A DNA stretch of 64,000 nt from NCBI GenBank assembly GCA_030762175.1, contig CM060834.1, forward strand, positions 33,416,501-33,480,500. Direction: 5' to 3'. This DNA comes from Metallyticus violacea. Its lineage: Eukaryota > Arthropoda > Insecta > Mantodea > Metallyticidae. Of the stretch, positions 36,180-46,269 are shown piece by piece. Below the pieces are notes generated by a model. The model did not search any database, was not told where the DNA came from, and saw nothing but the letters and a program-made list of their open reading frames with translations. Positions within the stretch are counted from its first letter, which is position 1, and every line of letters begins with the position of its first letter. The position numbers and the translations under genes are program-made.

Positions 36180-37875
36180 TTTTATGGTTAAGCTAAAGAG
36201 GGTTCTAGCCCACAAAACTATAGTCTAGTATATATAAGTATATTAGTATAAGTCCTTGTAAAGTATAGTCTTGTAACTTTGTGTTCCACGAAAGAATTAC
36301 AACACTTGTAAAGTATTAGTAAAAAGTTATAAGTGACGTCTTATAAGAGCAAGATGGAGGAACAGCTTTTGCCAGGTGTCGTTATTACTTGGAATTAGGT
36401 TATGTCCACTCCTTAAGGATTTTAATAGTACAGAGCGAATTGTTGTCATTCCTGCTAAATGAGTCTTGTGTATTTTTTCTCAAATATAATGAATGATAAT
36501 TTAAATACTTTATTATGCATTTATCGATATTTAATCGTAATAATCAACTTTGAGACAACGGTATCGTGCGGCTACATTTAGGAATGTCTATTTCAGTCGT
36601 CGAGAAATGGCAGAAGAATCGAGCTTCCCGATTGCTCTGTCATTAATTTTATTAGTCCATTTAATCATATATTTATTTTTCATATTGCTTGACAACAGCA
36701 TTCTCATTATAAGCAAAAAATTGGGAAAATTGTATCAAAAGAGATTATTTTAAAACAGAATGAAGAATGAAAATAAATTATTTTCGTTGCATATAGCAAG
36801 AACCTTAAAAATACATCAACTAAGATATTGGTCTGAAATATGCATTTGAAACAGGAAACGCCAATACCAGTCGTAAACCATACTTTAATTGCGCTGAACC
36901 TAACTTTATCATTATACACAAATGCTTATTTACTCTTTCTTAATATATATTACTTTTCATTATTATCACCTTTTTCGCTAATGCTTAGCACATTGGGTCA
37001 ACTGACTCCCAAAATCATTAAAAAGATAATATATTTTGTGCTAGTATTGAAGTTACCAATATTCCTACACTTGTAGAGAAATTTATACAAATTACCAGGG
37101 CCCGTCTGATATTAATATTTCTGTGGAACAGAACAACGAAAAATCATTGCAAGTACACTTTTTTTTAACATTTTTTTATTCTTTTTTCATTTCATTTCAT
37201 TTTTTTTTTTTGTTGAATATATGTTTGTTTTATATTGCGAGATATGTAATTACATATCTGGTATTTATTCAAATAGACCTAGTGTATTATAAAAGCAGGC
37301 ACGTGCATGCCTGTTAAAGTTTTATTGTATTATATTATATTGGTGCCACGCTGAAATACACCACCACTACTTCCACCATTACAACCAATCACGTATTTTA
37401 TTTTATAGAATGCTAAAAGGCGCACAATTAAATAGTATACTTGAAATATTTTGGCTGCTATTCTTTAAATAGATAAACGCAATATGAAATATACTTTTAT
37501 TCCCTAATAAATATATGAAATATTTATAGCACTTAATAAGAATGTGTCTTGTTAAATTAATTTAAGAATTGTTCTAAAAATCTTCACTATCCAGTACGAT
37601 AGGCAAAGATATGATTGAAACGAGAACCATTAACATATGAAATTGTAGTTGCATTTACTGCTCTCATATGCTGACTGTCCATCGTTGCTTAAATAAACAA
37701 AAGAAAAATGTCATATCTTCAGAAATTTTCTCTTTAAATACACAAGATAGAAATAGTTTCTAAGTGAGTTTCGAAATGCTTGTTTCCGGATTTTTAAAGT
37801 CCGTCATTATCTGTGAGTAAATGTTCAAAATACAATACAATTAGCGATGCTTTCCAATGCGACACTTAATTTTTC
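36180..37875. other. No gene seen
   Basis: Very AT-rich. Several frames are phenylalanine/leucine/isoleucine-rich from T-rich DNA and are not credible genes. Confidence 0.4.
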
Positions 37876-37880
37876 TATGA

Positions 37881-38672
37881 GCGAGCCCCCTCGCATAGGG
37901 GAAAGCAAGCCTGCTTGCTTACTTTTTGACCTTGCTGACTATCGCAGTTGTTACACAGTTGTTCCCGGGTATGTGTTGTGTGTCGTTTCTTAATATGACA
38001 GTATACATAAGTGTATCATATCACGCTGTTTACAATGTCATAGCATGTCTTTATATACGACTATATAATTATGTTAACGCAGTGGTGCAAGAATCAAAGG
38101 ATTAATTATTTTGAGCATACATTAATTCTGTTATTTATGTGAATACCACACCACCACCCTCCCCCTTTTTCAGAGAATTAACCGATAGGAAGCGTGAACA
38201 TTAATTTTTTCAACAGGTCTCTGCCCTTCTCATACTGCTAATAATTTCATAAGAGCAATTCACAATGTGTTTCCGCAAGATAAAGTTATTAGTAGGGATT
38301 TGTGGCTCCCTCGGTCTCCCGATTTAACAGCCTGCGATTATCATCTCTGGGGTAAATTAAAAAATGCCGTGTACACCATACAGTAATAATATTCGTCAGG
38401 AAATTGTCCGGGTTACTCGAAATGAACTACAGCGAGTGATGAATAATTTCCTAAGAGATGCCAAAAATGTGTGGAGAATTAAGGCGGGCAAACATCTCGT
38501 TTAATAATTTGGTAAGTAATGAGCCTCTTAAATTGGTTTGTGTATTGTTGTATGGTTTGTTTGTTTTGTTGTTTAATCACCGAGACCCGGCTGGCAGACC
38601 AACCGGCTAATGAGCGGCGCCGTCACCCATAGACAAAACACTTTGGGAGAAAACAAAACTAATCGCACGGTA
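37881..38672 (+). mobile_element. Lineage A DNA transposon, internally deleted (copy 1)
   Basis: The 5' part (GCGAGCC..., then AGCAAGCCTGCTTGCTTAC, CTTGCTGACTATCGCAGT and TTGTTCCCGGGT) and the 3' part (CACCGAGACC, GAGCGGC, CAAAACACTTTGGGAGAAAA) both match, in reverse, the element at 55102-55941. Between them, frames give HTANNFIRAIHNVF (38236-38277) and LPRSPDLTACDYHLWGKLK (about 38306-38362), the second and third catalytic blocks of the same transposase lineage as at 28.4 kb, followed by a frameshifted C-terminus. The N-terminal half is missing. Confidence 0.75.
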
Positions 38673-38784
38673 TTTACCTGCTGTTCTGTATACAACCGTT
38701 ACTTCACATGGAGACAGACGCTACAGAGACTGAAATACTTCAAGCTTGATTTCTCGACTGATGTCTTGAAGCACACTTCATTTT

Positions 38785-38930
38785 GACTTATATTCGATGA
38801 ATAGGTGGAGGTGAATACATTTTCCGGCCTCCACGTTCACTTAATTTTATTCCATTGGGTTATTGCTTGTGGGGTCATTTGAAATTATTGATTCATTTGT
38901 GTCCAGTGCAGGATGGACTTCTCTAGGAGG
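38785..38930 (+). pseudogene. Tc1/mariner-like transposase fragment (lineage B)
   Basis: One frame reads IGGGEYIFRPPRSLNFIPLG then YCLWGHLK, and ends after PVQDGLL. It matches the RWIGRGGP...PPRSPDLxPLDFxLWGHLK block around the third catalytic acid, with the acid itself and the SPDL core mutated. Only about 45 codons are recognisable. Confidence 0.55.
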
Positions 38931-39054
38931 TTTCTGTTTTTGTTACCTCAAAAATGTTAACGTTTAATTTGCTATAACTATTGCTTAAAGCGTTTTTTAT
39001 GCGTATAAATATCTATAGGAGATTTCTGTTTTGTGCCTGATGTTTGTATTTGCG

Positions 39055-39362
39055 GTTGTTATCTGCAGCGAATTGGTTTTGATTCCGTACCGGACATCGG
39101 GGCAGGAATATGTATATATAGCGCAAGCCACCGTCACACCGCACCAGCCCAATTTGCGTTCACACTTTCGATCCTCTAGCGGAACCAACGGAATTAAATT
39201 ATTTGAAATGAGAGCGCGGAAACTTTGTGGAAAGGAAAGATTTCCCGCAGCATTCGCTTAAGCGACCAGGGAAAACTACGAACATATCCGGATAGCCAAT
39301 CCCAACGGATTTGAACCCGGACACTCCCAAGCCACTCCGATCGTTAAGTCGCTCTGCAATAG
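39055..39362 (-). mobile_element. Candidate tRNA-derived SINE, third family
   Basis: On the minus strand a tRNA-like head (GAGCGACTTAACGATCGGAG as A-box region, then GTCCGGGTTCAAATCC as B box at about 39322-39308) is followed by a GC-richer body with GTTTTCCCTGGTCGCTTAAG and GGGAAATCTTTCCTTTCC. Only one copy is in the window, so the 3' boundary near 39055 is a guess. Confidence 0.5.
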
Positions 39363-39669
39363 ACTAATATCACAATTCTTCTCAGCTCTTTGCCGTTATA
39401 GACCCAACGTGGGTTGGAAATGTGATGAAGAAATTGAAAATAGTTTTATTGGCTATAATACAGAAAAATGTCGCAATGAAGTTAAAATACTTGCTGCTCA
39501 GCAACCAGTAGTAATGCTGATAACACAGTTTTTCTCATGAGCCGGTTTTAGAAAGAAAGAAAATATATATGTTGAATTTCTTTGTTCTGTTGTGTCCGTA
39601 AACATAAATAAATACTTGCATAATAATGTTTAGTCCAGCTCTTATTTTTTAATAGTGCTTGATGCACCT

Positions 39670-39870
39670 TTTAATCACTGTTGCATTACAGGCAATGGAC
39701 ACTTTTAATACAAGACATTAAATAATAAATTAGGAAGGGGATTTTGGAAACGAAGCATTCCATATCTAAGTCTGGGATAACTCCTCGGATGAAAACAGAA
39801 AAACTGGAGAAAAAAGAAACCTTAGGGAGAAGGGATAGGACCGCAGATCTCCCTTTCATACATAAGCCTA
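39670..39870 (-). mobile_element. SINE2, diverged copy
   Basis: Plus-strand landmarks follow the SINE2 at 21115-21394 in the same order: ACAGGCAATGGACACT, a GGAAGGGGATT...CATTCC stretch, CTAAGTCTGGGATAACTCC, and ACTGGAGAAAAAAGAAACCT. The tRNA head is degraded, and SINE1 sequence begins immediately after it. Confidence 0.6.
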
Positions 39871-39876
39871 TGCCTT

Positions 39877-40163
39877 TGGTTCTGGTGGTGTAGTGGTAAC
39901 CATACTTGCGTTCTAAACCCAAGGTCTCAAGTTCAAACCCGGCCAGGATCGATGGATTATTTCGGGCGTACAAATCCTAAGTATGGCTTCCTTCGGAAGG
40001 GAAGTAAAGCTGTGGGTCCCGTGTCGTACATTTACGGCACGATAAAGGACCTCAAGCCTGAAAGAAGAGGCCTCTGAGCAAAATTTGTCGGCCGTTTCAC
40101 TCCCTGAATAGAATGGGACGCTGAGGACATGAGATGTTAAAGAGGGTTCGGAAAAAAAAAAAA
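39877..40163 (+). mobile_element. SINE1 copy
   Basis: Head TTCTGGTGGTGTAGTGGTAA, B box GTTCAAACCCGGCC, body with CTTCCTTCGGAAGGGAAG, tail GATGTTAAAGAGGGTTCGG then a 12-base A run. Confidence 0.9.
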
Positions 40164-40169
40164 CCCTCA

Positions 40170-40922
40170 ATACTTAGATATTTTTGTGTGGTGAACATAC
40201 CATTTAATGTTTATAACTTTTCTACGTTCATTTATTGAAATTCTTTATGTGCTTTTTAAATAGTGTAAATAATCGCATAAAAATTCATAACGACCTAAAA
40301 CAGGAGGGAAAAATGTCCACTCAATAGAAAAGGCCACATTGCCTAACTTACGGGCTCTGCTCATTATCGTAATCAGTCACAAATAACAGGACTGTCTATG
40401 TGTTCATACTCTTTCGCCAATGTGTCTAAGTTTTCTTCCTGTACGCTATTATGCAAGACTGTTGTGTTATACTGATTGCTTTATATGGGTGCACTGTAAC
40501 AATGAAATATTCACGTGAATATTGGCATAAAAGACACAGTATTAAACATATCAGTTTCAATTCCAAGAAATAGTGTTCATACCTTGTGATTTCAAGTTTA
40601 TTGTAAATACAGTTAACAAAATAGTAAGTAAAAGTAAAGCTGTAATCAGGCGGTTGAGTGACGCGAACCTTGTCAATTAGCTGGTTTTTCCAGGGTACGA
40701 AATTCAAGGTTCATCTTCAAATCTGGTACTAATATTTCTAAATTCAGAAGTTTATTATTTAATGGTTGAAAATGAAGCAGTGAAGAAGAAGGGTCTGCAT
40801 ATTGTTTTATAAATTTAGTATGAATTTCCTTTCATGTTAAGTAGGGATATATCATATTAAACCTGAGTGGTGACCCATCGTGAAAGCTAAAATACGTATC
40901 TCATAATGTACCGACAACTTTC

Positions 40923-40971
<49 letters not shown>

Positions 40972-42505
40972 AACTTTATGATTTACTGTAATTTACTGTA
41001 ATTAACCGCGTTTAATTACGCGGTATTTGTCATGAATGTTAGTTTTATGTAAAAATATGCAATTGTCTTAAAAAGATATAGGTAGTACTATTGGAAATAG
41101 GTGAAAATATGAAACATTAAATTTAAATGCTATTACCCTAGTAGCATAAGTTGTCAACATTTAATGTTTTCAGACCGATACGTACCAAGGAAAAATATGT
41201 AATAACATAACAATCTTGGTTTATTTATTATTATAAATTATTATTAATTTTATGAGGATGTTTGCAAGAACTGAACAATAACAATAAAAAATAGAAAGAC
41301 AATTACTAAAAAGCACACATAAATTACAAACAAACAAATATGATCTTATACAGAGAATGAAAACTGATAGAAAACCTAACATGTTGCTGCACTACCAACC
41401 ACAAGGGGGAAGAATAGATAGGTCGTCCTAAATACGCAGATGGATACACTTAATCTCTTGAATGGAAACAGGCCTATGACCTAATTCCACGAAGAAGAAA
41501 AAAAGTTTAATATTTAGGTAAGTAGATAAATTATTTAGCTCCCCTCGTTTTGTGGTTATTGTGCTTGTGGAATCACAGCACCAAAGGGAAGTACTCCACT
41601 CAATGAACGATAACAAAAAGATGTGAACAGGTAGTGACATCAATCTTTAAGATAAGACACCTGATTTCGACTCTAATCTTTTTGTTCCTATCAACAATTT
41701 ACATGTTCAGTTCTTATCTTGTTTTACAACTTATGTATATCTTAGTACATGTTAATCAAATACTTGACGCAGAATGACATTCTATTGTCTTGTAACAAAC
41801 TTTGCTGAACCAATAATCATATTTGTAAGATTTCTTATGACCCCATACAGAATGTCAATGGCTTTTAGGATACGTGCAGATGAGTTAGAATTCAATTTCT
41901 ATTACAAGCAACTATTTTCTATTAATGTAAAGTATACGTATGTGGGTAATACAATACCGCTAAAAATCCGTCGCGCAGGATCTGCATAAACTAAGCGAAT
42001 TCCTCACCTAGTAGAGCATCTTTAAAAAGAATATAACAACCAAATTATGATCTTAATAATTAATGAAATGAAATAAGTTAGGGCATCACTGTGTGATATT
42101 AGGAGAACAAAATTAGATTTCTTGCAATTTATAAATATCACAAATGAAAAACCCCTAAAAAATTAAAGGTATACTATTAATAAACGAAATATATGACCAC
42201 TGATAGACAAAGCCTTCGGGTATTTTTAAGTAATTTTAAACGTAACCATGTTTATGAACTGAGCCCTTGATATTATGGTTACATTCACTAAAATAGAGAG
42301 AAATAACAGATAGTTTCGAGTTACATTGTGTATTTAAGAAGATGATGTTTCAATAAAACAAAAATATGTTACTATTTAAAAATCATTACTATATACTAAG
42401 TAAATATACACAATCAACAATCGAAAGTTTCATGAATTTTCGTTGGCTTTGAAATTTAATTTAAATATTATTGTAGTAAAAAGATATAACTTGTTTTTGA
42501 CTTGG
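40170..42505. other. No gene seen
   Basis: AT-rich. The only structured item is the poly(A) insertion listed separately. Frames of 70-95 codons have no recognised domain. Confidence 0.4.
40914..40977 (+). repeat. Poly(A) tract of 44 bases flanked by an 8-bp direct repeat
   Basis: ACAACTTT at 40914-40921 and again at 40970-40977 brackets CTCTT plus the A run (40927-40970). The arrangement looks like the insertion of a bare poly(A) tail. Confidence 0.7.
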
Positions 42506-42507
42506 TT

Positions 42508-42790
42508 TGTTTTATTTACTGACGCTTTTTAACATCTCAGGTCATCAGCGTCCCATTCGATTCAGGGCGTAAAACGGCCAATACATTTTGCTCAGAGGCC
42601 TCTTCTTTCAGGCTTGAGGTTCTTTTTCGTGCCGTAAATGTACGACACGGGACCCACGGCTTTACTTCCCTTCCGAAGGAAGCCATACTTAGGATTTTTA
42701 CGCCCGAAAAATCCATCGATCATGGCCGGGTTTGAACCCGCGATCTTGGGTTTAGAAGGCAAGTATGGTTACCACTACACCACCAGGACC
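42508..42790 (-). mobile_element. SINE1 copy
   Basis: Minus orientation. Head at the right (complement of CACTACACCACCAGGACC), B box GGGTTTGAACCCGCGATCTT on the plus strand, conserved body and tail at the left ending near TTTATTTACTGACGC. Confidence 0.9.
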
Positions 42791-42792
42791 CA

Positions 42793-42795
<3 letters not shown>

Positions 42796-42831
<36 letters not shown>
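42796..42831. repeat. (TA)n microsatellite
   Basis: About 18 AT units, immediately outside the head of a SINE1. Confidence 0.95.
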
Positions 42832-43080
42832 CGTATATAACGCAAAAATTTTCCGAAGGTTATTACACAGCGCTCTTACATACAAATATAATTCTTAAAC
42901 ACTTAATAGGTTAATAAATAACATTTGGTATCTTAATGATAGTGCTTTTGTTAAATATAAAATATATGCATCTTTATACATACAGTTTACATGCCAAATT
43001 AATGTATACTCTTATTTTAAAACAATAGAGAGAAAATTAAACGCAAGAGTACTGTTATAAATTTAGATTTTCAAGCATAC

Positions 43081-43590
43081 CTCTACTCTTAATAGTCCAA
43101 TTTCCCTAATTTTCAAAAACTATTTTTACTATTTAATTTAAATGACATGTACCAAATTTTGTTGTGAAGAAACAAATATTAGTATCGCTAAATTGATTTT
43201 TAAGTTTTGGGTTTCAGGCAAACCACTGCTAATGACCCAATTTCTTTGATTTTGACGATTTTTATTTAATTGGCGTAGTTGGAATTTCGTTGTGAAAAAA
43301 AAATATTAATACCGCGAAAGCGATTTTTTAAATTATGGGTTTAGGTAACCCTCCCCTCTAATGGTCTGATTTCTCTGACTTTCAGAAACTATTTCTCTTA
43401 ATTTATTTCAATAGCATATGCTGTGTTTTCTTTAAAAAAAAATTAAATTAAATTTAGCTTTAACCCGTACTCGATTTTCCGGTATACCCCCACTCCTAAT
43501 GGCCCTATTGCCCTGATTTTCGGAAAATACTTTTATAAATTTATTTTAAAGAAATACACTGAGTTTTGTTGAAAAAAAACACTGCCTGGT
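43081..43590. repeat. Four-unit degenerate tandem repeat, about 135-bp period
   Basis: Units start near 43081, 43223, 43349 and 43487. Each opens CYxCT(C)TAATGGxCC-like, then has ATTTCxCTGATTTTC, AAACTATTTTT, TTTTGTTGTGAAAAAA and, in three of four, a GGGTTTAGG- or CCGGTA-like closing piece. The units differ by many substitutions. Function unknown; composition is non-coding. Confidence 0.65.
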
Positions 43591-43594
43591 AAGT

Positions 43595-44190
43595 TGGATT
43601 GATGGAGGTTTGAAGAAGTTTTTCAAAAATCATTTCATAGGTACAACCTACGGAATTTGCTAAAATGAATGTATGTAATACAATAAAATGTATGCTATTG
43701 TAACACACTATTGAGTTAAGAAAATGATATTTGTGAGACAAAGTGACGTCGAATATGAAATGCTGTCACTAATATTGTCAACCGTGCGACCCTGCTTCCT
43801 GTTTGCATTTTCGGTTTTATTCCAAGGTAAACTACCCTCAAAGTGAATAAGTGTAGATTTACATGCATGAACTAGCCCGAAGTGACAGGTAGGAGCAGGT
43901 GAAGATTCAGCAACGGGTGAATTGTGCCGCTTTGAACTCTGCAAGCTCTATCAAACTTCTTCAATAAACGTTTTCTTTATTCTTCATTGGATTTGACTGA
44001 CTTTGTCCCTTGGAAGCTCAGCCAGTCTCGCTTTTCCTAAGGGCACGACTTAGGTTTCCCCTCGACACACACCCACTGTTCCCATTCCTCCACATTCATC
44101 TCGCACCATCTGAATTGAGTAAGACATACAACGCTTTTAACAACTATAACAAGCCAAGTGTTTGCTGGCGGATATATTCAGCTTAGTTAT
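43595..44190. other. No gene seen
   Basis: Mixed sequence. A frame at 43708-43944 (minus) has no recognised domain. The part next to 44195 may belong to the transposon that follows. Confidence 0.35.
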
Positions 44191-44194
44191 TATC

Positions 44195-44880
44195 GAGCGG
44201 CGTTCCAAAGCCAAAAATAACTCCCTTCTTTCTGTGGACAAATCCGTGCTCAGCAGTTCACTGCAGTGTGCTCTTGTCAGCACCGTTGATTCCGGCAATG
44301 ATATTGGTTTTCAAATCATCAATTTCGATAAACTCGATCTTTAATGTAACCGTGTAAGATAAAAATCTGGTGAGTTAGATCTGGTGATCTGGGTGGTTGG
44401 AAATTCTTAAAATTCAGCCACAATGCTTATATTTATGACATTCAGATAAGCCGACAGGTGAAACCAGACTTTGTGCAATAAGGAATTCATGTTTCCTCGT
44501 GAACAACGGTGATCCTGTATGACTTCATTTTCTACCTGTGTCTCTTTAACATGTGGATGAGTACCCTCCTGAGAAAAATTAGGTAATGATTTTTGCACAG
44601 ATTGCTGTAGGTAAACACCAATGTCTCCTGCCACATTTACTAAACAAAAAGTGCGATGCTTGTGAATACTGTAGTTTCCAGCTTCCTCGCCAAGGCTGAT
44701 ATTGTATTTCGTTTTGAAGGCACTGGTCTTCTCTGGAATATACTTTGTAGTAACGATGAAGTTCATATCTAGCACTTTTTCAATTAAAACGCCCTTAAGC
44801 AACGTGGATGACATTGGAGGGAATATTAAACTGTTACTGTGGTGGCATATCTGGGACACCTTATAAAAAAATTCACATAG
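44195..44880 (-). pseudogene. Tc1/mariner-like transposase pseudogene
   Basis: A 150-codon minus-strand frame (44859-44407) ends with LLHKVWFHLSAYLNVINI, a decayed form of the SDExxFHLSGYVNxQN block with the first acid lost. Continuing in other frames, FQPPRSPDLT lies at about 44401-44372 and RVYRN, IDDLKTNIIAGI at about 44345-44280, as in the third catalytic block and C-terminal helix of insect IS630/Tc1-type transposases. The stretch between FHLSGY and PPRSPDLT, which should hold the second acid, is deleted, so this copy is dead. The open frame itself should not be annotated as a gene. Confidence 0.5.
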
Positions 44881-44884
44881 CTTC

Positions 44885-45581
44885 CAAGTCGTTTAAATTC
44901 AACCTCATCTGAAATGATCCAATGTACCTAAAATTATGCAATTTATAAACCATCCAGGAATATAGACTACAAAAAGTAATATACCAACCAAATAAAATAA
45001 ACGAACAATACAATATAATTTCAAAGACCAAAGCTAAAGTAATGGCGTTTTGAGGTAAATTCTTAATAAGAACAAAAATTGTGATAAAAGAAAAAAAAAA
45101 ACAATAGAACTTTTAATATTTAGGTTGTGAAGTCACTCAAGATGTTCATACAAAAATAAAAAACACAAAAGTTCCAAGCTGGAAGTGAAACAATTAGAAA
45201 TGCTTTAAAATAGAAAATGAGAAAAGACACACAATTACGATTCTACACGTCCATGGCCTTACCGTTTTTTTTTATGGAAGTTAGGCTTAAAAAAGAACGA
45301 ACAAATAAGCCCCCTCCTCCCCCCCCAAAAATAGTAAGAAATTAAAATTCGGGCAGCAGAAATGCGCTTTTTACTATCTGTCAAAGGTTGTACAAAAGAA
45401 GTTGATATAAGAAAAGAATTAGAAGTGCAATCAATATTACAAAAATTAGGAAACTATAGACAAAAATGGACAAAAACACTTGAATGACAAGATAGAATAC
45501 AAAAAAATATGTTGGCATATAAATTGGAACGAGGGGGGGGGGGAGATAGAAACAAACGTATGAGATCGGAACAGGCAGGAC
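44885..45581. other. No gene seen
   Basis: A-rich DNA with a run of nine G at 45533-45541. Confidence 0.4.
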
Positions 45582-45912
45582 CTAATCCGTGATGTCGGTC
45601 CTGATGGTGTAGTGGTTACCATACTTGCCTCCTACACCCAAGATCGCGGGTTCGAACCCGGCCAGGATCGATGGATTTTTTCGGGGCGTAAAAATCCTAA
45701 GTATGGCTTCCTTCGGAAGGGAAATAAAGCCGTGGGTCCCGTGTCGTACATTTACGGCAAGAAAAAGAACCTCAAGCCTGAAAGAGAGGCCTCTGAGCAA
45801 AATTTGTCGGCCGTTTCACGCCCTGAGTTGAATGGGACGCTGATGACCTGAGCTGTTAAAGAGCGTCCATAAATAAATCATTAAAAAAACAAATTCATTC
45901 TAATCCGTGATG
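45582..45912 (+). mobile_element. SINE1 copy with 13-bp target-site duplication
   Basis: The best-preserved copy. CTAATCCGTGATG at 45582-45594 and 45900-45912 is the duplicated target. The element (45595-45899) starts TCGGTCCTGATGGTGTAGTG (A box), has B box GCGGGTTCGAACCCGGCC, the conserved CTTCCTTCGGAAGGGAA segment and a GAGCGTCCATAAATAAAT tail. Open frames through it on both strands come from the repeat and are not genes. Confidence 0.95.
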
Positions 45913-45964
45913 GAGGAAGAAGAAGTAAAAACCATTCGTATATTATGAATCATCCCATCTCTTT

Positions 45965-46268
45965 TTTTATTTGTTTTATTTAGGAACGCTCTTTAACATC
46001 TCAGGTCATCAGCGTCCCACTCAATTCAGAGCGTGAAACGGCCGACAAATTTTGCTCAGAGGCCTCTCTTTCAGGCTTGAGGCTCTTTTTCGTGACGTAA
46101 ATGTACGACACGGGACCCACGGCTTTACTTCCCTTCCGAAGGAAGCCATACTTAGGATTTTCACTCCCGAAAAATTAAAAAATATCCATCGACCTTGGCC
46201 GGGATTGAATCCCGCGCTCTTGAGTCTATGAGGCAAGTATGGTTACCACTACATCATCAGAACTGATC
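45965..46268 (-). mobile_element. SINE1 copy, inverted relative to its neighbour
   Basis: Minus orientation, tail at the left (TTTATTTAGGAACGCTCTTT) and tRNA-like head at the right (complement of GGTTACCACTACATCATCAG). The B box is weaker (GGATTGAATCCCGC on the plus strand). It lies only about 50 bp from the duplication flank of the preceding plus-strand SINE1. Confidence 0.9.
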
Positions 46269-46269
46269 C

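Noticed and set aside
44407..44859. A 150-codon minus-strand open frame as a host gene
   Set aside because: Its end matches a decayed transposase block that continues in other frames; the frame is a chance open stretch in a pseudogene.
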